A stretch of DNA of 64,000 nucleotides from assembly GCF_030486595.1 (NCBI RefSeq), contig NZ_JAUJZH010000006.1, forward strand, positions 124,001 to 188,000, read 5' to 3'. The position numbers were made by a program, and so were the translations under genes. Under the pieces are notes generated by a model. It ran no database searches. It was not told the origin of the DNA and was given only the letters and a program-made list of their open reading frames with translations. Source of the DNA: Variovorax ginsengisoli (lineage in GTDB: Bacteria > Pseudomonadota > Gammaproteobacteria > Burkholderiales > Burkholderiaceae_C). Shown here piece by piece: positions 45,496 to 53,567 of the stretch (within the stretch, counting starts at the first letter, position 1; each line of letters opens with the position of its first letter).

Positions 45496-47196
45496 CTAGC
45501 CGGGCGGCACGGGTTCCTGCGCCTGTACCAGCACGGCCCCCTGCGACAGCGGACCGACGTTGCGCCGGTACTGCTGCAGCCAGCCGGTGTGATGGGCCAG
45601 CGGCGGCGCGCGCCAGTCCGCGCGGCGGGCCTGCAGCTGGGCCTCGTCGAGGGCGACGTCGAGACGGCGGGCGTCGAGATCGATGGTCACGATATCGCCG
45701 TCCTCGAGCAGTCCCAACGGTCCGCCGAGCGCGGCCTCGGGCGAGACTTCGGCAACCACCAGGCCCTTGCACACCAGGCCGGAGAGATGGCCGTCGGTCA
45801 ACAGCGCGACCTCGTCGCCGAGGCCGGCGCCGTCGATCGCGAAGACGACGCGCGAGGCGCCGCCGCCCATCGCAGGACCGCCGCAGGCTCCGGCACCGCG
45901 CATGACCACCACCTGGCCGGCACGGATGCGACCTTGCTTCAGCGCCGCAATCGCTTCGTCGGAACTCCAGAAGCACAACGCCGGACCGCTGAAGCGGCGC
46001 ACCTTCCGCTCGACGATGCCGGTCTTGATCAGGCCCGATTCGGGCGCCAGGTTGCCGCGCAGCAGGATGATCGCGGGCCGCGGCGCGACCGGCCGGGCGA
46101 TCGGCCGGATGACTTCCGCATCCGCCACCTCGATGCCCCGCAGGTTGCCTGCGACCGAGTCGCCGCTGACCGTGCGCGCGCCGGTGTCGAGCAGCGGTTC
46201 GAGCTGCTTCATCAGCGCCCGGCAGCCGCCGGCCGCCTCGAATTCCTCGATGCTGTGCCCGCCGATCGGGCGCACGCCGGCGAGCACCGGCGTCTCGGGC
46301 CCGAGCCGCTCGAACAGGCCATACACGTCGACGCCGCATTCGCCTTCGGTGGCCACGGCCTGGAGGTGCTTGGCCGCGTTGAGCGAGCCGCCGATCGCGA
46401 GCACCGCGCGCACGGCGTTCGCGAACGCGCCAGGCGTGAGGATGTCGCGCGGCTTCAGGTCGTCCCGCACCATCAGCACGATGCGGGCCCCGGCCGCACG
46501 CGCATCGGCCATCATCTTCGGGCTCAGGGCCGCGACCGGCGCGCTGCCCGGCAGCGCCAGGCCGAGCGCTTCGCAGACGACGTGCATCGTGTTGGCGGTT
46601 CCCAGGCCGGAGCACACGCCGGGGCCGCGGATCGCCTCGCGGCTCATCTCGATCAGCTCGCCGACCGGCAGCGTGCCGGTGACGGCATGCATCGCGCCGA
46701 TGAAGACCTCCTCGATGTCCATGTGGCGGCCCCGGAACTCGCCACTGGGCTGGTAGCCGCAAGGCACCAGCAGGGTCGGAACGTTGAGCCGCGCCGCCGC
46801 CATCAACTGCCCGGGCACCGTCTTGTCGCAAGACGTGAGGCAGACCATGCCATCGAGCTGCGCGCCCTCGACCGCGACCTCGATGTCGTTGGTCACGAGG
46901 TCCCGCGCCGCCAGCATGTAGGCGCCGCGCGCTCCGGCGCCGGTGATGAAGTCGCTCGGCGCGGCGGTGCGGATCTCGAACGGAACCCCGCCGGCGGCGC
47001 GGATCGCGTCCTTGACCTGCACCGCGACCTGGTCCAGATGGCTGAAGCAGGCCGCAAGCTCCGAGGAACTGTTGACGACCGCGATCTTGGGCTTCTCGCA
47101 GTCTTCCTCGGGGATGCCGAGCGCGCGCCAATGGGCATTGCGCACCGACCAGAGGTAGGAACCGCGCGGGAAATTGCTGCGCAGCGGACGTGTCAT
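45496..47196 (-). CDS. IlvD/EDD-family dehydratase
   Basis: A 566-aa iron-sulfur dehydratase of the IlvD/6-phosphogluconate dehydratase family, which also includes several sugar-acid dehydratases. Cluster-ligand positions are Cys50 (SSSELAACFSH), Cys123 (LTSCDKTVPG) and Cys195 (GPGVCSGLGTANTM), the standard set. Length suits the aldonate-type (ArDHT/YjhG-like) branch rather than IlvD proper. The start overlaps the aconitase-X small-subunit gene by four bases (ATGA). A second, non-anabolic copy beside aconitase X suggests dehydration of a hydroxy or sugar acid in a dedicated pathway. The substrate cannot be read from sequence. Confidence 0.85.
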   Translation of the reverse strand: MTRPLRSNFPRGSYLWSVRNAHWRALGIPEEDCEKPKIAVVNSSSELAACFSHLDQVAVQVKDAIRAAGGVPFEIRTAAPSDFITGAGARGAYMLAARDLVTNDIEVAVEGAQLDGMVCLTSCDKTVPGQLMAAARLNVPTLLVPCGYQPSGEFRGRHMDIEEVFIGAMHAVTGTLPVGELIEMSREAIRGPGVCSGLGTANTMHVVCEALGLALPGSAPVAALSPKMMADARAAGARIVLMVRDDLKPRDILTPGAFANAVRAVLAIGGSLNAAKHLQAVATEGECGVDVYGLFERLGPETPVLAGVRPIGGHSIEEFEAAGGCRALMKQLEPLLDTGARTVSGDSVAGNLRGIEVADAEVIRPIARPVAPRPAIILLRGNLAPESGLIKTGIVERKVRRFSGPALCFWSSDEAIAALKQGRIRAGQVVVMRGAGACGGPAMGGGASRVVFAIDGAGLGDEVALLTDGHLSGLVCKGLVVAEVSPEAALGGPLGLLEDGDIVTIDLDARRLDVALDEAQLQARRADWRAPPLAHHTGWLQQYRRNVGPLSQGAVLVQAQEPVPPG

Positions 47197-47654
47197 GGTG
47201 CGGCCTCCGGGTTGTGATTGTTCTTCTTCGTGACTTCGACGATGCCGCGGTCGGCATCGACCCGCACCCAGTCGCCGGTCTCGATGCATTCGAGCGGGTC
47301 GCGGTCGAAGTCGGTCATCGACGGCGAATGCGAGACCACGGTGCCGAGCGCCACCTTGGTGGTCATCTCGTTGAACAGGAAGGCCGCCGGCACCGTGTTC
47401 ATGAGCCGCGCGACGTGGAACATCGCGGACCAGCCCGACGACCCCTTGGCCCCCGGGAACACCAGCACCTTGCCCGCGAAGCTCTGGCCGCGCAGCGAGT
47501 GGCGCGTCTCGACGACCGTGCCGGTGCGCGGATCGATGCCGCCCCAGCCCGAGATCTGGTCCCGCGTGACCATCGCCTCGCCCTCGGCGACGCCGCCGAC
47601 CACCTTGCGTCCGCGGATCACCAGGGTCTGACCGCCCAGTGTCTGTCCGCTCAT
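47193..47654 (-). CDS. Aconitase X small (swivel) subunit
   Basis: A 153-aa swivel-domain protein (DUF126 type) that completes the active site of aconitase X. It shows FPGAKGSSGWSAMF (serine-rich GSSGWS at 71-76, the conserved substrate-binding loop), and PLECIETGDWVRVDADRGIVEVT at the C-terminus. It overlaps the large-subunit gene upstream and the dehydratase gene downstream by four bases each, so all three are translationally coupled. In single-chain aconitase X the two parts are fused; here they are split. Confidence 0.87.
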   Translation of the reverse strand: MSGQTLGGQTLVIRGRKVVGGVAEGEAMVTRDQISGWGGIDPRTGTVVETRHSLRGQSFAGKVLVFPGAKGSSGWSAMFHVARLMNTVPAAFLFNEMTTKVALGTVVSHSPSMTDFDRDPLECIETGDWVRVDADRGIVEVTKKNNHNPEAAP

Positions 47655-48943
47655 GCCAGGCTCCCGTTCCAGCGCCCCGTACAGGCCGCATCGATGCATT
47701 CGGCCGTGCTGCCGAACCAGGCCTGCACGCCGAGGATGGCGGGCAGGTAGTGCGCCTGCTTGGCCGAATCCAGGGCCACGGTCTGCGTGCCCTTCGGCAC
47801 CGCGCGGCTCATGGCCGAGCAGCTGTCGGTCATGAGGATGCCTCCCGCGTCCTCGATGATCTTGGTGTAGCCGTTGCGGTCGGCCAGCGACTTGATGGCG
47901 CGCGGCGTGAAGATCCACAGCTCGCAACCGGGATGCACCTTGCGCCCCTCGATCAGTTGCGCCGCCTCCCAGATCTGCTCGATCGTGTAGTGCGGACAGC
48001 CGAGCATCACGTACTGGATGTCCGCGCTGCGGGCGGTGGCGTTGATGGTCTCGTAGGTGGCGCGGCGCTCGGCCTCGCCATAGCGCAGCACCTGTGCCGG
48101 CTTGCGGCCGCCCAGGGCCTGCTCGAGACTGAGGGCTTCGGGCGTCACGCCGACCACGTGGTACATCTCGACGCCGCCCGACGACGAGGCCGCAGCGCCG
48201 AAGTGCTTGAGCCGCGGCAGGTTCGGCACCCGGCCGATGCCGCGCCGGCTGTGGACCACCGGCACCCGGTCCTGCACCTGCTCGCCGATGAAGTAGCCGA
48301 GCAGGCCCCAGTCCTGCACCGACTCGATCTCGATGTCGAGCTCGACGACGTGGGTCCCGAGCCGATGCTCGTCGAGGTGGTAGCCCCAGTAGGGGATGCG
48401 GCCGGTGAGCATCGCGGCGCCGGTGCTCTCCCGGCCTTCGGCATTGGTGCGCGCGCCGAGCACCGAGTTGCAGTAGATCACCGCCGACGACTCCATCCAG
48501 GCGCAGTGTTCGCCGCGGGTCGGGATGTTGCCGACCTGGTAGGGCGTGCAGGTGTTCATGATCTGGGCGCCGAGTCCGGCCGCGTGGCGCTCGCTCTTCT
48601 CGTAGAAGCGCACGATGTCCTCGCTCACGCCCATGCGCTCGGGCTGCCCCGGATCGAAGCCGAGCTGCAGGTGGCTCGTGAAGACCTTGAACTTCGGGAT
48701 CGGCACCACCTCCTGGCTGTCCAGGCTGAACTCTGAAAACACCGCGTCCATGCCCCCCTGCTTCAACGCGAAATCGCGCTGGAACGGCGTCGTCGACGTG
48801 ATGGTGGCGCAGACGTTGCGCGTCTCCACGAGCCGCTCGGCGCCCAGTGCCTCGCCATAGCGCACCAGAAGGTCCATCGCCTTCTGCACCGCGGCGCCAC
48901 CGCTGCCGTCTCGCATCGCTTTCTCGTCGTCGGTCAGGTACAT
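47651..48943 (-). CDS. Aconitase X large (catalytic) subunit
   Basis: A 430-aa DUF521/AcnX catalytic subunit. Three cysteines sit in the positions used for the iron-sulfur cluster: Cys132 (NTCTPYQVG), Cys316 (LGCPHYTIEQIW) and Cys375 (TDSCSAMS). AcnX enzymes dehydrate cis-3-hydroxy-L-proline or mevalonate 5-phosphate, and several have unknown substrates. Together with the small subunit this is a two-subunit AcnX. It starts 37 bases after the IclR gene on the same strand. Absence of proline-racemase-type genes nearby argues against a plain hydroxyproline pathway; the substrate is open. Confidence 0.87.
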   Translation of the reverse strand: MYLTDDEKAMRDGSGGAAVQKAMDLLVRYGEALGAERLVETRNVCATITSTTPFQRDFALKQGGMDAVFSEFSLDSQEVVPIPKFKVFTSHLQLGFDPGQPERMGVSEDIVRFYEKSERHAAGLGAQIMNTCTPYQVGNIPTRGEHCAWMESSAVIYCNSVLGARTNAEGRESTGAAMLTGRIPYWGYHLDEHRLGTHVVELDIEIESVQDWGLLGYFIGEQVQDRVPVVHSRRGIGRVPNLPRLKHFGAAASSSGGVEMYHVVGVTPEALSLEQALGGRKPAQVLRYGEAERRATYETINATARSADIQYVMLGCPHYTIEQIWEAAQLIEGRKVHPGCELWIFTPRAIKSLADRNGYTKIIEDAGGILMTDSCSAMSRAVPKGTQTVALDSAKQAHYLPAILGVQAWFGSTAECIDAACTGRWNGSLA

Positions 48944-48980
48944 CGCCTGTTGTCTCGCTGGAGGGTTCGAAGAAAAAAGG

Positions 48981-49829
48981 TCAGCGCTCGGGCAGGCGCG
49001 GGCCCGGCACGTGGCCGCCGATCTCGCTCGCGATGCGCCCGGCCACCGCGCGCAGCCGCGGTGCGAGTTCGTCGCGCAGCCGCTCCTCGGGAAACACGAA
49101 GCCTGCGCCGCCGCCGTTCAAGGCCATGATCTCGTTGCCCGGCCCGACCAGCGGCACCGACACCGAGTTGATCTCGCGATGGAACTCGCCGAGCGACAGG
49201 CAATAGCCGAGGCGCTGGGCCTCGTCGATCGCGCGCAGCATGGCCGGCGCCAGGCTGTCCCACTCGGGGCCGCGCATGAGGCGCATCGAATCGAACAGCT
49301 GCGCGCGCGTGGCGTCGTCGAGCGCCGACAGGTAGGCGCGGCCCAGCGCCGAGTTCGGCAGCGGCGCACGCGATCCGACATCGAGGCGGGCCGACAGCAT
49401 GGTCGAGCGCGGCCGGCAGGCCTCGATCAGCACCATCTCCATCCCGTCGCGCACCGCCAGATAGACCGAGGCGCCGCTTTCCTCCGCCAGCGCCTGCATC
49501 ACCGGCCGCGCAACGGCGCGGACGTCGAGGCTGCCGAGGAAGACGCGTGACAGCGACACCACGCCCGGGCCGAGCGCCAAGCGGTCGCCGGCCGGCGATG
49601 CCTTGAGCATGCCCATCGCCACCAGCGTCGCGACCAGGCGGTTGACCGTCGGCCTCGGGATGCCGGTGATGCGCGCGAGTTCGGCGGGGCTCAGCAGTGG
49701 CCGGTCTTCGGAGAAGCTGCGCAGCACCGAGATGCCGCGCTCGAGCGCGCTCACGGTGTCGGAACGGTCCACCCGCGCGTCGGTGGTGTCGGCGGAGGGA
49801 ACGGGGAGCGGATTGTGTTCGGCGGCCAT
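48981..49829 (-). CDS. IclR-family transcriptional regulator
   Basis: A 282-aa IclR-type regulator. The ATG at 49829 has AAAGGAC upstream and yields the normal family length; an in-frame extension to 49964 is unlikely. The winged helix includes SALERGISVLRSF and LSPAELARITGIPRPTVNRLVATLV, and the effector domain ends with LREIN-type FHREINSVSVPLVG. It lies within the leftward run: FAD oxidoreductase, IclR, aconitase X, dehydratase, Bug. It probably controls that run and perhaps the divergent Bug pair. The ligand is expected to be a pathway acid, by inference. Confidence 0.88.
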   Translation of the reverse strand: MAAEHNPLPVPSADTTDARVDRSDTVSALERGISVLRSFSEDRPLLSPAELARITGIPRPTVNRLVATLVAMGMLKASPAGDRLALGPGVVSLSRVFLGSLDVRAVARPVMQALAEESGASVYLAVRDGMEMVLIEACRPRSTMLSARLDVGSRAPLPNSALGRAYLSALDDATRAQLFDSMRLMRGPEWDSLAPAMLRAIDEAQRLGYCLSLGEFHREINSVSVPLVGPGNEIMALNGGGAGFVFPEERLRDELAPRLRAVAGRIASEIGGHVPGPRLPER

Positions 49830-49905
49830 GCGGAAGTCCTTTGGGAGATCCGCCAATGTAGAGCCTGCCGGCGAGGGTCCGGTCGTCCCGATCATCGTGA
49901 GCGGC

Positions 49906-51378
49906 TCAGCTGTTCGCGGTTTCGAGCGACGGCCGCTCGGCCACCGGCCCGGCGCCGTCGGCACCGGCGCGCAGGTACACGCCCTGGGCCTGCAGCGCCG
50001 TCTGCAGCGCGGTCACCTCGACCGCCCTCGGTGCGATCCGTCCCTGCGAAGCCAGTGCCGCCGCCGTGCCCGCCGCCTGTCCGGTGATCCAGCATTGCGG
50101 GATCTCGCGCATGAAGCCGTGCGAGTTGCGGTCGCACGAGATGTGGCGGCCGCAGGCCAGCAGGCCGTCGAGCCGCTGCGGCACCAGCGCGCCGTAGGGG
50201 ATCGAGATGTTCGGGAACTTGGGCGACACGGCCGGAGACACGCCGATCTCGTCGGCCAGCGCGCGGCCTTCGGGCCACTGGCTGCGCAGCACCGCGCCGA
50301 CGCCGCTCAGGCGCCGCGCATGGCGCACGCCGATCTGTGGTGCACTCAGCATCAGGTAGGCGTCCTCGAAGCCGGGCGCATGGGCGCGGAAGAAGTCGAG
50401 ATGCGCGGCCATCGCCCGGTGCGAGCGCACCTCCACCGCGGTGAGATCGTCGACGTCGAGCGCCGAGTAGCCCGACTGGCGCGGCCCCATGAACAAGGCG
50501 ACGTCGTTGCGCCAGGAGACGAAGGGGCGCTCGAACAGGCCCAGCTGCTCGCGGCCGCGCGCCATGAAGGCGCTGAACGCGTCGGGGCGGCCGGCCTTGA
50601 AGTCGATCCAGCGGCCCATGTCGACGCCGCCGAACAGCCACGAGGTGTTCATGCAATGGTGCACGTCGGCCTCCTCGATGTCGTTGACGAAGGCGGCGCC
50701 GGCGCGCGCGAAGAGATCGCCGTCGCCGGTGGCGTCGACCACCACGTCGGCCATGATCGCCATGCGCCCCTCCTTGCTCTCGAACACCACGCCCTTGACC
50801 GCGCCGTCCTGCACGATCGGCACCGCGGCCCACGAGTGGTAGATGAGCTTGACCTTGCGCTCCAGCACGATCTCCTGCGACAGCAGCTTGAGGCGCTCGG
50901 GATCGATGGTCGGCGACCAGGTGACGATGCCGTGGTAGGCCGCGGTGCGCTGCGCCCAGTGGCTGGCCTTGGCCGAGTCCTGGGAGCCCCAGTCTTCCCG
51001 CGACGGCCCGGCCACCGCGTCGGCCGGCAGCCGATCGAACAGCTCCTCGGCGAAGCCGCGGATCACGAGCTGGCCCTCCCAGTCGGTCATGCGGTCGATC
51101 CAGATCACGAGGCCGCCGGTGGACAGCCCGCCCAGGTGGTTGTAGCGCTCCAGCAAGGCCACGTCGGCGCCGGCCCGCGCCGCCGACGCCGCGGCGGCGG
51201 TGCCCGACGGCCCGCCGCCGACCACCAGCACGCCGCACCGGTGATAAACCGGTATGTCACGGCCCGGCTCGGACCAGACCCCGTGGTCGGGCCGTGCCAC
51301 GCGACCGTCGCGATCGAAGATGTCGGAGCTGAGGATGCGCTCGTCGGTGCGGACGATGGTTTTCATAACTTGGGTCAA
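49906..51378 (-). CDS. FAD-dependent oxidoreductase (PF12831-type)
   Basis: A 490-aa flavoprotein. The GGGPSG dinucleotide fold is at 54-59 (CGVLVVGGGPSGTAAAASAARAG), followed by LLERYNHLGGLSTGGLV and VVDATGDGDLFARAGA, typical of the FAD-dependent oxidoreductases often encoded beside carbohydrate or hydroxy-acid catabolic genes. RHISCDRNSHGFMREIP near the C-terminus includes a cysteine. No signal peptide is seen, so the protein is cytosolic. It starts at 51378 or 51366 (MKTIV). It leads the leftward set, 76 bases before IclR, and shares a 132-base spacer with the divergent Bug pair. It could oxidise a hydroxy group ahead of the dehydratases; inferred. Confidence 0.8.
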   Translation of the reverse strand: MTQVMKTIVRTDERILSSDIFDRDGRVARPDHGVWSEPGRDIPVYHRCGVLVVGGGPSGTAAAASAARAGADVALLERYNHLGGLSTGGLVIWIDRMTDWEGQLVIRGFAEELFDRLPADAVAGPSREDWGSQDSAKASHWAQRTAAYHGIVTWSPTIDPERLKLLSQEIVLERKVKLIYHSWAAVPIVQDGAVKGVVFESKEGRMAIMADVVVDATGDGDLFARAGAAFVNDIEEADVHHCMNTSWLFGGVDMGRWIDFKAGRPDAFSAFMARGREQLGLFERPFVSWRNDVALFMGPRQSGYSALDVDDLTAVEVRSHRAMAAHLDFFRAHAPGFEDAYLMLSAPQIGVRHARRLSGVGAVLRSQWPEGRALADEIGVSPAVSPKFPNISIPYGALVPQRLDGLLACGRHISCDRNSHGFMREIPQCWITGQAAGTAAALASQGRIAPRAVEVTALQTALQAQGVYLRAGADGAGPVAERPSLETANS

Positions 51379-51408
51379 GGGCGGGTTGATGCGACTATTT
51401 TGATTTTG

Positions 51409-51430
51409 ATGTCCATTTTATTGATATCAA
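51409..51430. promoter_or_regulatory. Palindrome and repeat arm in the FAD-oxidoreductase/Bug divergent spacer
   Basis: TTGATATCAA (51421-51430) is a perfect 10-bp palindrome in the AT-rich part of the 132-base divergent spacer, the only clearly AT-rich spacer in this region. Immediately to its left ATGTCCATTTT (51409-51419) is the exact reverse complement of AAAATGGACAT (51507-51517) over the Bug start codon. The site is suited to the IclR regulator at 48981; this is inferred. Confidence 0.4.
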
Positions 51431-51485
51431 TCGGCCTGAAACCCGGGTATTCCCTTGGCTTTGTCCGTCTTTTATGGTTTGACAA

Positions 51486-51514
51486 TCCATTTTCAAGACG
51501 GAGACGAAAAATGG
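51486..51514 (+). promoter_or_regulatory. Hairpin over the Bug start codon with the ribosome site in its loop
   Basis: TCCATTTT (51486-51493) pairs perfectly with AAAATGGA (51507-51514). The 13-base loop CAAGACGGAGACG holds the GGAG ribosome site, and the ATG (51511-51513) is inside the stem. In RNA, the start codon would be paired while the ribosome site is exposed. The upstream copy of the arm at 51409 offers an alternative partner. Base pairing is seen directly; a translational switch is inferred. Confidence 0.45.
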
Positions 51515-52515
51515 ACATTCACCGGCAAGCAGGGCGGAACGCGCGGCGGCGATTCGGCCTCCTGCTCGGCAGCGCGCTGCTGGCACTCGCGCCCTGGGCC
51601 GGCGCGCAGGACTTTCCGGCCAAGGGAAAGCCGATCCGCATCGTGGTCGGCTTCACCGCCGGCGGCGGCACCGACGGCCAGGCGCGCCTGGTGGCGCAGA
51701 AGCTCGGCGAGGTGCTCGGCACCCCCGTGATCGTCGACAACCGTCCAGGCGCCAGCACCATGCTGGCGGCCAGCGAAGTCGCGCGTGCGCCGGCGGATGG
51801 CTACACGCTGATGTATGCGCCCTCGTCGACCATGGCGCAGAACCCGCACACGCTGGCCCAGGTTCCGTACGACCCCTTCAGGGACTTCACCGCGCTGTCG
51901 ATGGGCGGCCGCGGGCCGCTGGTGCTGACAGTCAACGACAGCGTGCCGGCGAAGTCGGTCGGCGAGCTCGTGCGCTACGTGAAGGCGCACCCGGGCACGG
52001 TCAGCTACGCGTCCTTCGGTACCGGCACCTCCTCGCACATCTACGGCGAGGCCTTCGTCAAGAAGACCGGCATCGACGCGGTGCACATCCCCTACAAGGG
52101 CGGCTCGGACGCCGCCAAGGACCTGATCGCCGGCCGCGTCCAGTACATGTTCGACTCCGCCTCTTCCGCGATCATCACGGTCGGCTCCGGCAAGGTCAGG
52201 ATTCTTGCCGTGGCCTCGGCCGCGCGCATCCCCGCCTTGCCGGAGGTCCCGACCTTCGCCGAGCAAGGCGTGGAAGGCCTGGACCTGCCGAGCTGGCTCG
52301 GCTTCTATGGCCCCGCGAACATGCCGGCACCGGTGGTGGCGCGCCTCAACAAGGCGCTCGGCCAGGTGCTCGAGATGCCCGCGGTGCAGGACTTCTATCG
52401 CAGTGGCGGCTACGAGGCCGGTGGCAGCTCGCCGGATGAATTCGCGCGCATCACGCGGTCGACCTACGACCGCTGGGGCGCGATGGTGAAGCAAGTTGGA
52501 TTGGCCAAGGAATGA
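51511..52515 (+). CDS. Bug/TctC-family periplasmic binding protein (tandem copy 1)
   Basis: A 334-aa Bug receptor with a basic n-region (MDIHRQAGRNARRRF) and hydrophobic signal ending WAGAQ. The ligand-binding landmarks include IRIVVGFTAGGGTDGQ, DNRPGAST, PADGYTLMYAPSS, FGTGTSSHIYGEAF and IPYKGGSDAAKDLIAGRVQYMF. The next gene is a close paralogue with an ATGA overlap, a fairly recent duplication. It diverges from the FAD oxidoreductase and IclR set, and so is probably part of the same catabolic unit. No TctAB membrane genes are adjacent. Confidence 0.9.
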   Translation: MDIHRQAGRNARRRFGLLLGSALLALAPWAGAQDFPAKGKPIRIVVGFTAGGGTDGQARLVAQKLGEVLGTPVIVDNRPGASTMLAASEVARAPADGYTLMYAPSSTMAQNPHTLAQVPYDPFRDFTALSMGGRGPLVLTVNDSVPAKSVGELVRYVKAHPGTVSYASFGTGTSSHIYGEAFVKKTGIDAVHIPYKGGSDAAKDLIAGRVQYMFDSASSAIITVGSGKVRILAVASAARIPALPEVPTFAEQGVEGLDLPSWLGFYGPANMPAPVVARLNKALGQVLEMPAVQDFYRSGGYEAGGSSPDEFARITRSTYDRWGAMVKQVGLAKE

Positions 52516-53531
52516 AATCGCATCGTCTTTCCGTATGTCGCATCGACCGCCGCCGCGCAATCGGCGCGCTGGTCCTGTCCCTCGCGCCCGTGCTCGCAAC
52601 CGCCGCACCGGCCGCCCCGCCCGCGTTCCCCGACAAGGGACGGCCGATCCGGATCATCCTGGGCCTGGCCGCCGGTGGCGCCTCGGACGCGCAGGCGCGC
52701 TTCGTCGCCAGCAAGCTCGGCGACGTGCTGCAGACGCCGGTGATCGTCGAGAACCGCCCCGGCGCCAGCTTCATCCTCGCGACCGAGGAAGTCATCCGAT
52801 CGGCGCCCGACGGCTACACGATCATGTATGCGCCCTCCTCGGTCGTGGCGCAGAACCCGCAGACGCTCGCCCAGGTGCGCTACGACCCGTTCAAGGACCT
52901 GACGCCGATCTCGCTCGGCGCCCGAGGTCCGCTGGTACTCACGGTCCACGTCAGCGTGCCCGCGAAGACCGTGCAGGAACTGATCGCGTACATCAAGGCC
53001 AACCCCGGCAAGCTCAGCTATGCCTCGTTCGGCACCGGCACCTCCTCGCACATCTACGGCGAGGCCTTCGCGCGCAAGGCCGGGCTCGATGTGGTGCACG
53101 TGCCCTACAAGGGCGGCTCGGACGCCGCCAAGGATTTCCTCGCCGGCCGCGTGCAGTACTACTTCGACGCCGCGCCGAACGCCATCACCAACACCGCGAC
53201 CGGCAAGGTCCGCATGCTGGCGGTGGCCGCGCCTCGCCGCAGCCCGATGCTGCCCGACCTGCCGACGATGACCGAGCAAGGCGTGAGCGGTGTCGACATG
53301 CCGAGCTGGCTCGCCTTCTACGGCCCGGCACACATGCCGGCTCCGGTCGTCGCCAGGCTCAATGCCGCGCTCGCCCAGGTGCTGGCAATGCCGGCCACGC
53401 GCGACTTCTTCCGCCAGGGCGCCTACGAGGCCGAGGCGTCGACACCGCAGCAGCTCGACGAGCTCACGCGCTCGACCTACCAGCAGTGGGGCGGCATCAT
53501 CCGCGAGCTCGGGCTGACGCGGCAGCAGTGA
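52512..53531 (+). CDS. Bug/TctC-family periplasmic binding protein (tandem copy 2)
   Basis: A 339-aa Bug receptor overlapping the previous gene by four bases (ATGA). The signal is MKSHRLSVCRIDRRRAIGALVLSLAPVLATAAPA, with an RRR before the hydrophobic core. Its mature part closely follows copy 1 (IRIILGLAAGGASDAQ, FGTGTSSHIYGEAF, VPYKGGSDAAKDFLAGRVQYYF), with over half the residues identical by eye. Differences cluster in the signal and in residues around the ligand loop (FTAGGGTDG versus LAAGGASDA), hinting at different ligands. Confidence 0.9.
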   Translation: MKSHRLSVCRIDRRRAIGALVLSLAPVLATAAPAAPPAFPDKGRPIRIILGLAAGGASDAQARFVASKLGDVLQTPVIVENRPGASFILATEEVIRSAPDGYTIMYAPSSVVAQNPQTLAQVRYDPFKDLTPISLGARGPLVLTVHVSVPAKTVQELIAYIKANPGKLSYASFGTGTSSHIYGEAFARKAGLDVVHVPYKGGSDAAKDFLAGRVQYYFDAAPNAITNTATGKVRMLAVAAPRRSPMLPDLPTMTEQGVSGVDMPSWLAFYGPAHMPAPVVARLNAALAQVLAMPATRDFFRQGAYEAEASTPQQLDELTRSTYQQWGGIIRELGLTRQQ

Positions 53532-53567
53532 CGCGCCGCCGGCCAAGCGGTCGCAGCCCATCGATGC

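Noticed and set aside
51479..51484. TTGACA resembling a -35 box before the tandem Bug genes
   Set aside because: A -10 box at normal spacing would fall on the ribosome site and start codon, leaving no room for a leader.
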